This document shows positions 45,064 through 55,038 of a stretch of 64,000 bases of DNA, in pieces (the first letter of the stretch is position 1; the number at the start of each line of letters is the position of its first letter). This DNA is from Cyanobium sp. CZS48M (GTDB lineage Bacteria > Cyanobacteriota > Cyanobacteriia > PCC-6307 > Cyanobiaceae), in contig JAUCZK010000004.1 of assembly GCA_030373145.1 (NCBI GenBank), forward strand, positions 62,001 to 126,000, in the 5' to 3' direction. A program made the translations under genes and the position numbers. The notes beneath the pieces were generated by a model. That model had not been told where the DNA came from, made no database searches, and saw only the letters and a program-made list of their open reading frames with translations.

Positions 45064-45825
45064 ATGACCCTCACACCGACCAGCCCCGGCAGCAGCGAGG
45101 CCCCCTCGATCGAGGCCCTGCGCGATCTGCGCGCCGCCACCTGCAACCCGGTGGGCGCCCCCACGGTCACCTCGGATCTCTCCGAGAACGTGATCCTCAC
45201 CAGCCTCGATGACCTGCACAACTGGGCGCGGCTCAGCAGCCTCTGGCCCCTGCTCTACGGCACGGCCTGCTGTTTCATCGAGTTCGCGGCCCTGCTGGGC
45301 TCCCGCTTCGACTTCGACCGTTTCGGCCTGGTGCCCCGCTCCAGCCCGCGCCAGGCTGATCTGCTGATCACCGCCGGCACCGTGACGATGAAGATGGCGC
45401 CGGCCCTGGTGCGGCTCTATGAGCAGATGCCCGAGCCCAAGTACGTGATCGCCATGGGCGCCTGCACGATCACCGGCGGCATGTTCTCCGCCGACTCCAC
45501 CACCGCCGTGCGCGGCGTCGACAAGCTGATCCCGGTGGACCTCTACATCCCCGGTTGCCCGCCTCGGCCCGAAGCCATCTTTGATGCGGTGATCAAGCTG
45601 CGCAAGAAGGTGGGCAACGAGGCCCTGGCTGAACGCGGCAACCTGCTGCCCACCCACCGCTACCTCACGATCGAGCACGCCATGAAGGCGGTGGAGCCGA
45701 TCGTGACCGGTGCCTATCTGCGGGCGGAGTCCCAGAAGGCCGCCATTGCCGCCGGTGCCGGCCTGCCCCTGGCCACCCCCGAACCCGAAGCCCTCGAAGC
45801 CACCCGCGCCTCCAGCGATGCCTGA
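45064..45825 (+). CDS. ndhK: NAD(P)H-quinone oxidoreductase subunit NdhK
   Basis: The 253-residue subunit carries the N2 iron-sulfur ligands in [20 protein letters not shown] and [10 protein letters not shown], and [18 protein letters not shown] 45064 gives MTLTPTSPG. Its stop overlaps the ndhJ start by 8 bp. The C-terminal extension after [11 protein letters not shown] is Ala-rich and probably disordered. Confidence 0.96.
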   Translation: MTLTPTSPGSSEAPSIEALRDLRAATCNPVGAPTVTSDLSENVILTSLDDLHNWARLSSLWPLLYGTACCFIEFAALLGSRFDFDRFGLVPRSSPRQADLLITAGTVTMKMAPALVRLYEQMPEPKYVIAMGACTITGGMFSADSTTAVRGVDKLIPVDLYIPGCPPRPEAIFDAVIKLRKKVGNEALAERGNLLPTHRYLTIEHAMKAVEPIVTGAYLRAESQKAAIAAGAGLPLATPEPEALEATRASSDA

Positions 45826-46351
45826 TCCCACCACCGAGCTCAGCCCCGCCCCGATCGGCGCCGTCAGTCAGTGGCTGACCAGCCAGGGCTTCGACCACCA
45901 GCCCCTGCCCGCCGACCACCTCGGCGTGGAGATCATCGGCGTGGAGCCGTTGTTCCTGCCGGTGGTGGCGGCGGCCCTCAAGGCCTCGGGCTTCGACTAT
46001 CTGCAGTGCCAGGGCGGCTACGACGAAGGCCCGGGCGGGCGTCTGGTCAGCTTCTATCACCTGGTCAAGCTGGCGGCGGCGCTGGAGCAGGGCCCATCCC
46101 CCTCGAAGCCCCCTGAAGAAGTGCGCTTGAAGGTGTTCCTGGAGCGCACCAGCGCCCTCACCATTCCTACTCTCTACGGCCTCTTCCGTGGTGCCGACTG
46201 GCAGGAGCGTGAAACCTTCGACATGTTTGGCATCACCTATTCAGGCCACCCCCATCCCAAGCGCCTGCTGATGCCCGAAGACTGGAAGGGCTATCCCCTG
46301 CGCAAGGACTACGTCCAGCCAGATTTCTACGAGATGCAGGACGCCTACTGA
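45818..46351 (+). CDS. ndhJ: NAD(P)H-quinone oxidoreductase subunit NdhJ
   Basis: The 177-residue subunit has the 30-kDa subunit signature [20 protein letters not shown] with [16 protein letters not shown] at the end. It belongs to the peripheral arm of NDH-1. ATG 45818 lies inside the ndhK end, so the two are translationally coupled. Confidence 0.95.
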   Translation: MPDPTTELSPAPIGAVSQWLTSQGFDHQPLPADHLGVEIIGVEPLFLPVVAAALKASGFDYLQCQGGYDEGPGGRLVSFYHLVKLAAALEQGPSPSKPPEEVRLKVFLERTSALTIPTLYGLFRGADWQERETFDMFGITYSGHPHPKRLLMPEDWKGYPLRKDYVQPDFYEMQDAY

Positions 46352-46373
46352 GCTGGGCACCATTCAGCCTTGC

Positions 46374-47831
46374 TCACTGAGCTTTGCTGCTGAGCCAGTC
46401 GAGATCGGGGCTGGATTTCTGGCCCTTGGATTTGCGGTAGAAGCGCATCACGGCGTGGGCGAGGCCACGGGAATCGTGGCGCAGGGTGTCGTTCGGCCGT
46501 GAGCCCTGCAGGGGGGCGAGGGTCACGTCGTAGCCGGCCGCCCGCAGCTGCCGTTGGTCGCAGAGCACCGGTTCCGCTCCCCTGGCGCGGTAGTGCTCCA
46601 GCAGGGCGAGGTCCTGGAGCGGTTCCTGGGCGAGCACCGCCGGGAACAGCCGCTTGTGCACCCCGAGGCTGGCCAGCTGGGCTTCGATCGCCCGCAGGTG
46701 TCCGCCCACATCCAGCCGGTCGGTTTCTCCGGGCTGGGTCATCAGGTTGCAGATGTAGAGCTTCGGCGCCTTGGAGCGGATGATCGCCTGCACCAGCTCC
46801 GGCACCAGCAGGTTGGGGAGCAGTGAGGTGTAGAGGCTGCCGGGCCCGAGGATGATCAGCTCGGCATTGGCGATGGCCTCGATCGCCCGGGGCAGGGCCG
46901 GCGGTCGCTCGGGGATGCAGCCCAGGCGCACGATCGGGCTGGGGGAGTGGCCGATCTTCGATTCGCCCTCGATGCGCTCGCCGTTCTCCAGCTCCGCCCA
47001 GAGGCGCACGTCGGCGTTGGTGGCCGGCACCACCTGGCCCTGCACCGCCAGCACCCGGCTGCTGGCGGTGATCGCCGACTCCAGGCTGCCGGTGATGGCC
47101 GTGAGCGCCGTGATGAAGAGGTTGCCGAAGCTGTGGCCCTCCAGCCCATTGCCCGCCTTGAAGCGGTACTGGAACAGGCGGGTGAGCAGCGGTTCCTCCC
47201 GGGCCAGGGCCGCCAGGCAGTTGCGGATGTCGCCCGGCGGCTGCACCCCCAGCTCGCGCCGGAGCACACCGCTGCTGCCGCCGTCATCAGCAACGGTGAC
47301 GATGGCTGTGATATTGCTGCTGTAGCGCTTGATGCCGCTGAGAAGGGTGGAGAGGCCGGTGCCACCGCCGATCGCCACGATGTTCGGGCCCCGGTTGAGC
47401 CGCCGCTGGGCCAGCAGGGCATCCACCAGCACCGTGTCCTTCTCGGGGGCCAGGGCCTGCTGGATCGAGTCGAAGCTGCGGCTCTGGCCCCAGATCACCA
47501 GGGCCCCCCCGGCGATCAGCACCAGCGGACCGGTGAAGCCCCGCGGCAGCACCCGCGCCACGTTGGTGATCAGCCAGGTGAGCGACTCCAGCATCCAGTA
47601 GATGGGCTTGAGATCGGCCAGGATGGCGGCTCCCAGCAGCGCCAGCACCAGCCCGAGGCCCGATGTGAGCATCCAGCGCTTCACCACCAGCCCTGGTTGC
47701 AGCCAGCGCACGGCCCGCTTCGAGCGGCTCATCAGGTCTTGCTGGCGCAGGTCGCCGCGGCCCATCCAGCCGGGACGTTTGACCTGCCGGCGCGGGCGAC
47801 GGGGGGGCTTGGTGGGGCGCTGGGAGGTCAA
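46374..47831 (-). CDS. YvcK/CofD-family UDP-sugar-binding protein with N-terminal membrane anchor
   Basis: The 485-residue protein has a basic head, two membrane segments (about residues 53-72 and 99-115) and the conserved IVAIGGGTGLSTLLSGIKRY, VTVADDGGSSGVLRRELGV and LGPGSLYTSLLPNLLVPELV. YvcK of Bacillus binds UDP-GlcNAc and is needed on gluconeogenic carbon; the cyanobacterial role is not settled. The start is a TTG at 47831, with ATG 47765 as alternative. Confidence 0.85.
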   Translation of the reverse strand: MTSQRPTKPPRRPRRQVKRPGWMGRGDLRQQDLMSRSKRAVRWLQPGLVVKRWMLTSGLGLVLALLGAAILADLKPIYWMLESLTWLITNVARVLPRGFTGPLVLIAGGALVIWGQSRSFDSIQQALAPEKDTVLVDALLAQRRLNRGPNIVAIGGGTGLSTLLSGIKRYSSNITAIVTVADDGGSSGVLRRELGVQPPGDIRNCLAALAREEPLLTRLFQYRFKAGNGLEGHSFGNLFITALTAITGSLESAITASSRVLAVQGQVVPATNADVRLWAELENGERIEGESKIGHSPSPIVRLGCIPERPPALPRAIEAIANAELIILGPGSLYTSLLPNLLVPELVQAIIRSKAPKLYICNLMTQPGETDRLDVGGHLRAIEAQLASLGVHKRLFPAVLAQEPLQDLALLEHYRARGAEPVLCDQRQLRAAGYDVTLAPLQGSRPNDTLRHDSRGLAHAVMRFYRKSKGQKSSPDLDWLSSKAQ

Positions 47832-47891
47832 GCCGTTGGGGCGTTACGCCACAGCACAGAGCAAGTGGAACTGTACGGAGGAAATGCCGGG

Positions 47892-48707
47892 ATGAACCGA
47901 TCCCCCGCCCACGCGCCCGCCGACGGCCCTGACACGCCCGTGCTGGAGCTCGATGGCGTGGGCATGCGCTGGGGCAACAACCGGGTGCTCGATGGCCTCA
48001 GCCTCAGCCTGGGGCGGGGGGAGAGGCTGGCGGTGGTGGGCCCCTCGGGCACGGGCAAATCGACGGTGCTGCGCATCCTCGCCGGCCTGCTGCTGCCCAC
48101 GGCGGGGGAGCTGCGGCTGCACGGCGCCCCCCAGCGCTACCTGCGGCTCGACCAGCTGCGTCCGCCGGATGTGCGCCTGGTGTTTCAGAACCCGGCCCTT
48201 CTGGGCTCGCTGACCGTGCGCGAGAACGTGGGCTTTCTGCTCTACCGCCACAGCACGCTGAAGGAGGCTCAGATCCGTCAGCGGGTCGGCCGGGCCCTGG
48301 AGGCCGTGGGGCTCTCGGGCATCGAGGAGCGGCTGCCCGGCGAGCTCAGCGGCGGCATGCAGAAACGGGTGAGCTTCGCCCGCGCCCTGATCGAGGATCC
48401 TGGCCAGCCGGCGGGGCAACATCCGATCCTGCTGTTCGATGAGCCCACCGCCGGGCTCGATCCGGTGGCCTGCACCCGCATCGAGGACCTGATCGTGACC
48501 ACCACCCAGGTGGCGGCGGGCTGCTCGGTGGTGGTCAGCCATGTGATGACCACAATCGTGCGCTCGGCCGAGCGGGTGGCGATGCTCTACGAGGGGCATC
48601 TGCAGTGGCTGGGTTCCGTTCAGGACTTCGTCCGTACTGATAATCCTTATGTGGTCCAGTTTCGAACCGGTAGCCTGAGCGGACCGATGCAACCGGCGGA
48701 GATCTAG
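47892..48707 (+). CDS. MlaF-like ABC ATPase (lipid transport, TGD3 type)
   Basis: The 271-residue ATPase has Walker A GPSGTGKST, signature LSGGMQKRVSFARAL, and Walker B LLFDEPTAGLDPVACTRIED, the last motif being typical of MlaF/MKL proteins. It should power lipid movement between membranes. The MCE-domain gene follows after 6 bp. The matching permease (MlaE/TGD1) is not in the window. Confidence 0.88.
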   Translation: MNRSPAHAPADGPDTPVLELDGVGMRWGNNRVLDGLSLSLGRGERLAVVGPSGTGKSTVLRILAGLLLPTAGELRLHGAPQRYLRLDQLRPPDVRLVFQNPALLGSLTVRENVGFLLYRHSTLKEAQIRQRVGRALEAVGLSGIEERLPGELSGGMQKRVSFARALIEDPGQPAGQHPILLFDEPTAGLDPVACTRIEDLIVTTTQVAAGCSVVVSHVMTTIVRSAERVAMLYEGHLQWLGSVQDFVRTDNPYVVQFRTGSLSGPMQPAEI

Positions 48708-48713
48708 AGCCCC

Positions 48714-49670
48714 ATGCGTCGCAGTGTGCGAGAGGCCATCGTTGGATTTTCGCTGCTGGCGGCCGTGGTGGGCGGAGCGGGTTTCTGGTTCTGGCTCCGG
48801 GGCATCTCCCTCAGCCAGAGCAACTGGATCCTGAAGGTGAGCTTCCAGGATGCCGCCGGCCTGGCGGATCGATCAGCGGTGATCTTCCGCGGCGTGCAGG
48901 TGGGCAGCGTGCGCAAGATCAGGACCACCTCCGCGGCGGTGCTGGCTGAACTGGAGATCAGCGACCCCACCCTGCGCCTGGCGCGCCCCACCCTGGCCCA
49001 GGTGCAGACCGGCTCTCTGCTGGGCGGTGATGCCCAGGTGTCGCTGATCAGCACCGGCAATCCCCTGCCCGAGGATGGCCCCCTGCCGCGGGCCAAGGAC
49101 TGCGACAACACGGTGATGGTCTGCGCCGGCAGTGAGCTCAAGGGCGTCACCGCCGCCAGCCTCAACAGCGTCACCGAGCTGATGCAGCGCCTGCTGTCCC
49201 AGGTGGAGGAGAAGCAGATCGTGGAGGAGATGGCCCGCACCACCCGCAGCTTCGATGCCACCTCCAAGGAGGCCACCCAGTTTCTGCAGCGGGCCCAGGT
49301 GCTGGTGGCCGAGCTGAAGCGCTCGGTGGGCAAGGCCGATCCGATCCTGGCCAACCTCAATGTCGCCACGGCCGAAGCGGCGGCGGCCAGCCGCCATGTG
49401 CGCAATGTCACGGCCGCGCTCGACAACCCCAAGACCCTGGCCCAGCTCAAGACCACCGTGGGCAACGCCGAGCGGCTCACCGCCCGCATTGATGCCGTCG
49501 GTGGGGATGTGAACAAGCTCACCAGCGATGCCGTGTTCATGGACGGCGTGCGCAGCGTGGCCATCGGCCTCGGCCAGCTCTTTGATGAGCTCTACCCCGC
49601 CCAGACGGGCCTGGCCAAGGACAAGGCCGACGCCGAGGCGAAGAAGACGGCAGCGCCTAAGCCCCGTTGA
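48714..49670 (+). CDS. MlaD/MCE-domain lipid-binding protein (TGD2 type)
   Basis: The 318-residue protein has an N-terminal membrane anchor ([20 protein letters not shown]) and one MCE domain ([20 protein letters not shown] followed by [11 protein letters not shown]). The C-terminal half is helical ([40 protein letters not shown]) and probably forms a hexameric needle. It pairs with the ATPase before it. Its end overlaps the convergent chlD end by 14 bp. Confidence 0.9.
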   Translation: MRRSVREAIVGFSLLAAVVGGAGFWFWLRGISLSQSNWILKVSFQDAAGLADRSAVIFRGVQVGSVRKIRTTSAAVLAELEISDPTLRLARPTLAQVQTGSLLGGDAQVSLISTGNPLPEDGPLPRAKDCDNTVMVCAGSELKGVTAASLNSVTELMQRLLSQVEEKQIVEEMARTTRSFDATSKEATQFLQRAQVLVAELKRSVGKADPILANLNVATAEAAAASRHVRNVTAALDNPKTLAQLKTTVGNAERLTARIDAVGGDVNKLTSDAVFMDGVRSVAIGLGQLFDELYPAQTGLAKDKADAEAKKTAAPKPR

Positions 49671-51768
49671 GGGCGTCGAGGGCAATGGCGGCGATCGCCT
49701 GATCACTGGCCTTGGGCAGCTGCACGTACTTGCCACCGGCCGCCTGGGCCAGGTCTTTGCCCATGCCGCTGCCGATGAACTTGCGCTCGGTGTCGATCAC
49801 CAGCAGCTTGATGCCCAGGGCCCGGTAGCGGCCGGCCACCTGGATCACCTCCTCCTTGAGGTCGACGGGCTCGTCGCCCTCCAGCTGCGGCTGGCCCAGG
49901 GAGCGGGAGAGGGGCACGTTGCCGCGACCATCGGTGATCGCCACCACCACCACCTGGCCGAGATCGCCGGTGGCCAGGGCGTTGGCGGCCACCCGGGCCG
50001 CCTGGGTGAGGCCGTGGGCCAGGGGGGAGCCGCCGCCGCAGGGCATCTGCTCCAGCCGGCGGCGGGCGGCGGTGATCGAGCGGGTGGGAGGCAGCAGCAC
50101 CTCGGCCTGCTCGCCGCGGAAGGGGATCAGGGCGACTTCGTCGCGGTTCTCGTAGGCCTCGGTGAGCAGGCGGATCACGGCCCCCTTGGCGCTCTGCATG
50201 CGGTTGAGGGCCATCGAGCCGCTGGCATCCACCAGGAAGATCACCAGGGAGCCGGCCTTGCGCTGCAGCTGCTTGGCCCGCAGGTCGCCCTCCTCCACTA
50301 TCACGGCGCGGTGGGGTTCGCGGGCGCGGCGCGCTTTCTGATAGGGGGCGGCGGCCCGCAGGGTGGCGTCCACGGCGATGCGGCGCACGGGGCCGCGGGG
50401 CAGCATCGGCTTGACGTAACGGCCTCGGCTGTCGGAGAGCACCACCGAGCGCTTGCCGCTGCCGCCGCTGCGGGATTTGGCGGCGGCGAAGAGCAGCAGG
50501 TCGGGATCGATGGCGATCGCCTCGGGATCGAGCAGAAACTCCTCGGGCACCTGGGGCGGGGCCTGGTCTTCGGGGCTGTCGGGCTCGTCGTCGTTGTCGG
50601 GCTCCGGCGGTTCCTGCTCGGGCGGCTCGGGGCTCTCCGGCTCGGGTGGCTGCTCCCCCTGAGGCGGTGGCGGCGGCGGTGGTGGCTCCAGCGGTTGCTC
50701 GGGATCGGGCGGCGGCAGCTGCAGCGCCCGCGGGGCGATCACCAGGCGCACGGCCACCTGCAGGTCGTCGGCATCCACGGCATCGCGGCCGCTGAGGGCG
50801 GCATGGGCCCGCGCCACCCGCACGGCGTAGAGCTCGGAGCGGTGGCCCTCGACGCCGCCGCGCAGGGCCTCCTGCACCAGGTAGACGATCTGCTCGCGGG
50901 CGATCGTCACATCGGGCAGCCACTGGCGGGCCAGCAGCAGCTGGGTGGCGAGGGCGTCGGTTTCCTCCTGCCAGCGGGCGCGGAAGCCTTCGCTGGAGCT
51001 GCCGTGGTCGAGGGCGGAGTTGGTGATCGCCACCCGCTGCTCGATCTCCAGCAGTTGGTTGGCCGAGAGGGCAATGGCGAAGCGATCGAGCAGGTGGTCG
51101 CGCACCGCCCCCTCCTCGGGGTTGTAGGTGGCGATCAGCAGGGTGCGGCAGGGGTGGGAGAGGCTCAGCCCTTCGCGCTCGATCCTGTTTTCTCCTGAGC
51201 CCACCGCCGCCAGCAGCAGGTTGGTGATGCCGTCGTCGAGCAGGTTGAGCTCATCGACGTAGAGCACGCCCCGGTGGGCTTCGGCCAGCAGGCCGGGCTG
51301 GAACACCGGCGCTCCGGCGGCCAGGGAGGCGGTCACATCCACCGAGCCCACCAGCCGGTCTTCGGTGACACCGAGGGGCACCTGGATGAAGGGGGCGGGA
51401 ATCACCGCGGTGGGCAGCAGCGCCGTGGGGTCGGCTCCGGTTGGATCACCGCCCAACTGGGTGATGCGGCTGTGAATGGTGGCGTCCCAGTCGTCGGGCC
51501 GCTGGGGATCAACATTGAGGCGGCGGCAGGCCTCACCGAGCGCCAGCACATCAATCGGCGGCAGCAGGGCATGCAGGCCCCGGGCCAGCACCGATTTGCC
51601 GGTGCCGCGGCCACCGGCGATCACGACGCCACCCAGGCCCGGATCCACCGCCGCCAGCAGCAGGGCCAGCTTGAGGGTGCCGTGGCCGGTGATGGCCGCC
51701 AAGGGGAAGGAGCTGGTGCCCGCCGCTCTGGCACCAGCTGCGGAGGCTGCGGACCCGCTGACGACCAT
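49657..51768 (-). CDS. chlD: Magnesium chelatase subunit D (ChlD)
   Basis: The 703-residue protein has an N-terminal AAA+ domain ([20 protein letters not shown]), a proline- and glutamate-rich linker (about residues 355-410), and a C-terminal integrin-I domain with the [25 protein letters not shown]. ChlD joins ChlI and ChlH to insert Mg2+ into protoporphyrin IX, the first chlorophyll-specific step. The upstream frp gene lies 57 bp away on the same strand. Confidence 0.95.
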   Translation of the reverse strand: MVVSGSAASAAGARAAGTSSFPLAAITGHGTLKLALLLAAVDPGLGGVVIAGGRGTGKSVLARGLHALLPPIDVLALGEACRRLNVDPQRPDDWDATIHSRITQLGGDPTGADPTALLPTAVIPAPFIQVPLGVTEDRLVGSVDVTASLAAGAPVFQPGLLAEAHRGVLYVDELNLLDDGITNLLLAAVGSGENRIEREGLSLSHPCRTLLIATYNPEEGAVRDHLLDRFAIALSANQLLEIEQRVAITNSALDHGSSSEGFRARWQEETDALATQLLLARQWLPDVTIAREQIVYLVQEALRGGVEGHRSELYAVRVARAHAALSGRDAVDADDLQVAVRLVIAPRALQLPPPDPEQPLEPPPPPPPPQGEQPPEPESPEPPEQEPPEPDNDDEPDSPEDQAPPQVPEEFLLDPEAIAIDPDLLLFAAAKSRSGGSGKRSVVLSDSRGRYVKPMLPRGPVRRIAVDATLRAAAPYQKARRAREPHRAVIVEEGDLRAKQLQRKAGSLVIFLVDASGSMALNRMQSAKGAVIRLLTEAYENRDEVALIPFRGEQAEVLLPPTRSITAARRRLEQMPCGGGSPLAHGLTQAARVAANALATGDLGQVVVVAITDGRGNVPLSRSLGQPQLEGDEPVDLKEEVIQVAGRYRALGIKLLVIDTERKFIGSGMGKDLAQAAGGKYVQLPKASDQAIAAIALDALNGA

Positions 51769-51825
51769 GGGGGCGGATGCCTGGAGAGTGGACAGAGTCA
51801 GTCTGGCCGATGGGCCGTTGGGCCC

Positions 51826-52155
51826 CTAGAAGCGCGACATCGCTTTGATCTTGGCGAGTTTGTCGGCGTCGAGGCCGTCCAGTTCCTGGAGTTCCAGCAG
51901 GTTGTCTTTCACCAGGCTGGCGAAGACGAAAAGGATGCCCTCGAGGCGGAAATCGAAGCGCCCTTCCATGACGTGGCGCTGGGTGCTGAGATAATCGTGC
52001 AGGCGCCAGAGAGCCTCGGCTGTGCTGATGGAATCGGCCTCACGCCGCACGGTGCCGATCACCGACTGAACGGCACGGCCGTAGGCGCAACTGAAGGCCT
52101 CTTCCGCGATGGCCTGTTCGCTGTCGCTCCAGGTGATCAGTGCCGACTCAACCAT
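51826..52155 (-). CDS. frp: Fluorescence recovery protein (FRP)
   Basis: The 109-residue helical protein contains ALWRLHDYLSTQRHVMEGRF and ILFVFASLVKDNLLELQELD, matching the conserved C-terminal half of FRP. FRP binds activated orange carotenoid protein and speeds its return to the dark form. The longer open frame upstream overlaps crtW and lacks similarity; ATG 52155 starts MVESALITWSDSEQ. It is the third gene of ocp-crtW-frp. Confidence 0.9.
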   Translation of the reverse strand: MVESALITWSDSEQAIAEEAFSCAYGRAVQSVIGTVRREADSISTAEALWRLHDYLSTQRHVMEGRFDFRLEGILFVFASLVKDNLLELQELDGLDADKLAKIKAMSRF

Positions 52156-52178
52156 GATGTCTTCCTTGATACAGGACT

Positions 52179-52964
52179 TTATCGCGGCAGGACCAGCGGC
52201 GCGAGCTGCATGGATTGCGGGGAGAGGGACGGGCGATACCGGCGCATCCCAGGCAGTTGGAACCAGGCGCTGGTTGGGAACTCGTGGTGCTCCCAGTGAT
52301 AGCCAAAATGGAAACAGGCCAACAGGGAAAGCCATACCGGTAACTCCAGGCTGCGGGCCTGGTGGTGATGGCTCTGGCCTTCTCCCTGGCGGTGGGGCAG
52401 GTAGGTCCCGAAGACGAACAACTGCAGCGAACTGATCAGCAGCGGCAGGGTGCAGACCAGCAGCACCGACACCGGAGCCATGGCACCGGAGGGTGCGGCC
52501 AGCAGGGCGAGAAGGGTCCAGCCCCCCAGCAGGCGCAGCATCTGGCCAGCGGAGAGGTAGGTGGCCATGAAGTGGATGAACCAGCGGAGCAAGCCACCGC
52601 CCTGAAGGGGCTGGTGGTCGGGATCGCGGACGCTGCCCGGAGCCTGGTGGTGGCGCAGGTGGTTGATGCGGCAGGCGCCGTAGGGAAGGCCGGCGTAGAG
52701 CCAGAGGGCCCACTGCCCCAGCTGATGGTTGAGCCGAGGCCGGCCGGGCAGCAGCAGGCCGTGCATGGCGTCGTGGCCGACGATGAACAGCCCGGTGTGC
52801 AGCACCGAGCGGATCACCACGGCCAGCAGCAGGACCGGCAGGGGCAGATGGACGAGATCAGCCTGGAGCAGGAGCACCAGGCTGAGGATCCAGGCCAGCA
52901 GGAGGGCACCGGCCAGCAGCAGGCCCTTGCCGGTGTCAGGGGGCGGGGCTGTGGCGAGGCTCAA
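52179..52964 (-). CDS. crtW: Beta-carotene ketolase CrtW
   Basis: The 261-residue membrane di-iron enzyme has the His boxes GHDAMHG, INHLRHHQAPG and GYHWEHHEFP, which match CrtW-type ketolases. It makes echinenone and related ketocarotenoids, the chromophores of OCP. A TTG start at 52964 overlaps the ocp stop (TTGA), which couples the two genes. Confidence 0.9.
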   Translation of the reverse strand: MSLATAPPPDTGKGLLLAGALLLAWILSLVLLLQADLVHLPLPVLLLAVVIRSVLHTGLFIVGHDAMHGLLLPGRPRLNHQLGQWALWLYAGLPYGACRINHLRHHQAPGSVRDPDHQPLQGGGLLRWFIHFMATYLSAGQMLRLLGGWTLLALLAAPSGAMAPVSVLLVCTLPLLISSLQLFVFGTYLPHRQGEGQSHHHQARSLELPVWLSLLACFHFGYHWEHHEFPTSAWFQLPGMRRYRPSLSPQSMQLAPLVLPR

Positions 52965-53914
52965 CGGGCGAACTTGAGCAGCTCGGCGGGCGACGCCAGC
53001 AGATCGATGGCCACGAAGTAGATCTTGCCGTCGGGATTGAGCAGGAAGCGCCAGGCCACATTCATGCCCACGCCGGCACCGAACCAGGGGGTCTGAACCT
53101 TGCCGGTGACCTTGATCTGAGTGAATTCGCCGTCGGCGGGTTCAGCAATGCCCGATTCAGGCAGAAGCTTCAGATTCTGACAGTCTTCGCGGAAGAAACG
53201 CAGGATGGCTTCCTTGCCCACGATCGGCTTCTGGAAGGGAGGCTGCAGCGCCCCATCCGGCAGAAACAGTTCAATCAGATTGTCGAAATCATTGGCGTTG
53301 AGCTGATCCATGTAGGCGCTCACCGTGGTGTTGTCGATACCGGCGATCGTCACCTTCTGGCGCTGGCCTTCAGGGGTGGGAGCCACCACGGGCTCACTGA
53401 CGCGCTGGGTGAAGCCCTTGGAGGGGTCATAGCCCATGTCGACGACGAAGTTGCGCAGCAGGGTGATCTGCTGGCCCTGCTCAACGCTCTTGAGGGAGCT
53501 GAGCACGGAGGCGGCATTGGCGGAGAGCTGGTAGCCCTGGGGAATTGGAGCGACGATGCCGGCGGCCATCCACTCGCCGAGCTGATACCAGAAGCCCAGC
53601 TTGATGTTCACCGACCAGCCGGAGTAGGTGCGGCAGATGGGGGTGTCAGTGCTGTTGGCCAGGTCGCACATGACCTGGCTCTGCTGGGCAAAGCTCATCT
53701 CCTTCATTTCCCTGAGCACGCCCTCGGCGAACTGCATGCGGGCGGCGCCGGGGGCGGCGATGGTGATGGTCTTGCCCATCTCAAGGTAGGCGTACCAGAT
53801 CAGGGCCAGCTGGTCTTCGGCGCTGAGTAGCCTGAAGCGGGCTGTGATGGCGGGAACCACATCCGCCGACAGTGTGTCGGGGAAGATCTGGGTGGCCTTC
53901 TCGAGCGTGAACAT
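52961..53914 (-). CDS. ocp: Orange carotenoid protein
   Basis: The 317-residue protein has the helical carotenoid domain (LIWYAYLEMGKTITIAAPGA, then LGFWYQLGEWMAAG) and the NTF2-like C-terminal domain. Tyr201 (TTVSAYMDQL) and Trp288 (NVAWRF), which hydrogen-bond the ketocarotenoid, are both kept at their usual numbers. OCP quenches phycobilisome energy in strong blue light. ATG 53914 starts the protein; the longer open frame above is a shadow. An AGAGT/ACTCT inverted repeat lies upstream at 53938-53954. Confidence 0.96.
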   Translation of the reverse strand: MFTLEKATQIFPDTLSADVVPAITARFRLLSAEDQLALIWYAYLEMGKTITIAAPGAARMQFAEGVLREMKEMSFAQQSQVMCDLANSTDTPICRTYSGWSVNIKLGFWYQLGEWMAAGIVAPIPQGYQLSANAASVLSSLKSVEQGQQITLLRNFVVDMGYDPSKGFTQRVSEPVVAPTPEGQRQKVTIAGIDNTTVSAYMDQLNANDFDNLIELFLPDGALQPPFQKPIVGKEAILRFFREDCQNLKLLPESGIAEPADGEFTQIKVTGKVQTPWFGAGVGMNVAWRFLLNPDGKIYFVAIDLLASPAELLKFAR

Positions 53915-54071
53915 ATGCGGTTGGTCCCTTTTGTTAAAGAGTTTTACAGACTCTAGGCGATGGGCTGCGAAGCTGGTATCACCACTTGCTCCACGTCCAT
54001 CGCGTCGATGAGTCCGGGCCGACCGGAAATGGCCGACCCTCCAAGTTTCGGATCTACGCCAATCTGGAGAG

Positions 54072-54494
54072 ATGCTCCGCTTCGTTCTTAACGTCCTGTG
54101 GTTCGTGCTCGGCGGCTTCGTGATGGGCCTGGGCTGGTGGCTGGCCGGCCTGGTGGCCGCCATCACGATCGTGGGTCTGCCCTGGGCGCGGGCCTGTTTC
54201 GTGATCGGCAACTTCTCCTTCTGGCCGTTCGGGCAGGAGGCGATCAGCCGCCGCGAGCTCACGGGCCGCAACGATTTCGGCACCGGTCCCCTGGGGCTGG
54301 TGGGCAACGTGATCTGGTTCCTGCTGGCCGGCTGGTGGCTGGCCATCGGCCACCTCAGCTCGGCCCTGGCCTGCTTCGTGACGATCATCGGCATCCCCTT
54401 CGGGATCCAGCACGTCAAGCTGGCGCTGATTGCCCTGGCGCCGATCGGCCTGAAGGTGGTTCCCACGGGAAGCCTGCCCCGCTCTCTGAGCTGA
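54072..54494 (+). CDS. YccF-family membrane protein
   Basis: The 140-residue protein has two internal repeats of the YccF domain: LNVLWFVLGGFVMGLGWWLA and GNVIWFLLAGWWLAIGHLSS, each followed by an IxxxGIP-type segment (TIVGLPWARACF, TIIGIPFGIQHVKLA). It is an inner-membrane protein of unknown function. Its last 80 bp overlap the convergent gene at 54415. Confidence 0.88.
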   Translation: MLRFVLNVLWFVLGGFVMGLGWWLAGLVAAITIVGLPWARACFVIGNFSFWPFGQEAISRRELTGRNDFGTGPLGLVGNVIWFLLAGWWLAIGHLSSALACFVTIIGIPFGIQHVKLALIALAPIGLKVVPTGSLPRSLS

Positions 54495-55038
54495 AGCGAC
54501 AGCGCAGCAGAGCCAGGGCCTCATCGGGCAACCCCAGGAAGCGGTCGAGCCAGGCCTCGCCGCTGGGCTCGATCGTGGCCACCCCCACCAGCAGGGCCGT
54601 GCCGTCGGCGCCCAGGGGCTGGCCGCAGCACCGGTGCCGCCGGCTGCGCAGCTCGCCTGTCACCAGCTCGGTGGACACCAGCAGCGGTGGTGCCCGGTAG
54701 AGCGAACCCACGCCAAAGACAAAGCGCGCCTGGAAGCTCAGGGCCAGGCCGCCGCTGGCGGGATCGACAACGCCCTCCAGCCGCTGGGGCTCGATGCTGA
54801 TGCTCAGTCCCGGCGGCAGGGGTACCCCCAGCAGGCGGGTGCTGCGCCAGTCCAGCGGAGGGATCTGCAGCTCCTGGGGTGGGAACTGCAGCGGCCAGGT
54901 GCCGTCGCTGGAGGCTGGCCCCAGCCGGGCGCTGCCGCCGCCGCCGCGGGCGTCGTAGCGGAACCGGGGATAGCCGGCGATCGTCAGGCCGCAACCCGCC
55001 AGGGTGCTCAGCTGCAGTGCGGCCGCCGGAACGCTCAT
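54415..55038 (-). CDS. Conserved hypothetical protein
   Basis: The 207-residue protein starts MSVPAAALQLSTLAGCGLTI and has LSISIEPQRLEGVVDPASGG and LVSTELVTGELRSRRHRCCG with no clear motif. It looks beta-rich. It overlaps the glutaredoxin fusion gene by 4 bp and so is probably co-expressed with it. The C-terminal 25 codons lie opposite yccF and the end may differ in homologues. Function is not recognised. Confidence 0.6.
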   Translation of the reverse strand: MSVPAAALQLSTLAGCGLTIAGYPRFRYDARGGGGSARLGPASSDGTWPLQFPPQELQIPPLDWRSTRLLGVPLPPGLSISIEPQRLEGVVDPASGGLALSFQARFVFGVGSLYRAPPLLVSTELVTGELRSRRHRCCGQPLGADGTALLVGVATIEPSGEAWLDRFLGLPDEALALLRCRFSSESGAGFPWEPPSGRSAPGQSAPA

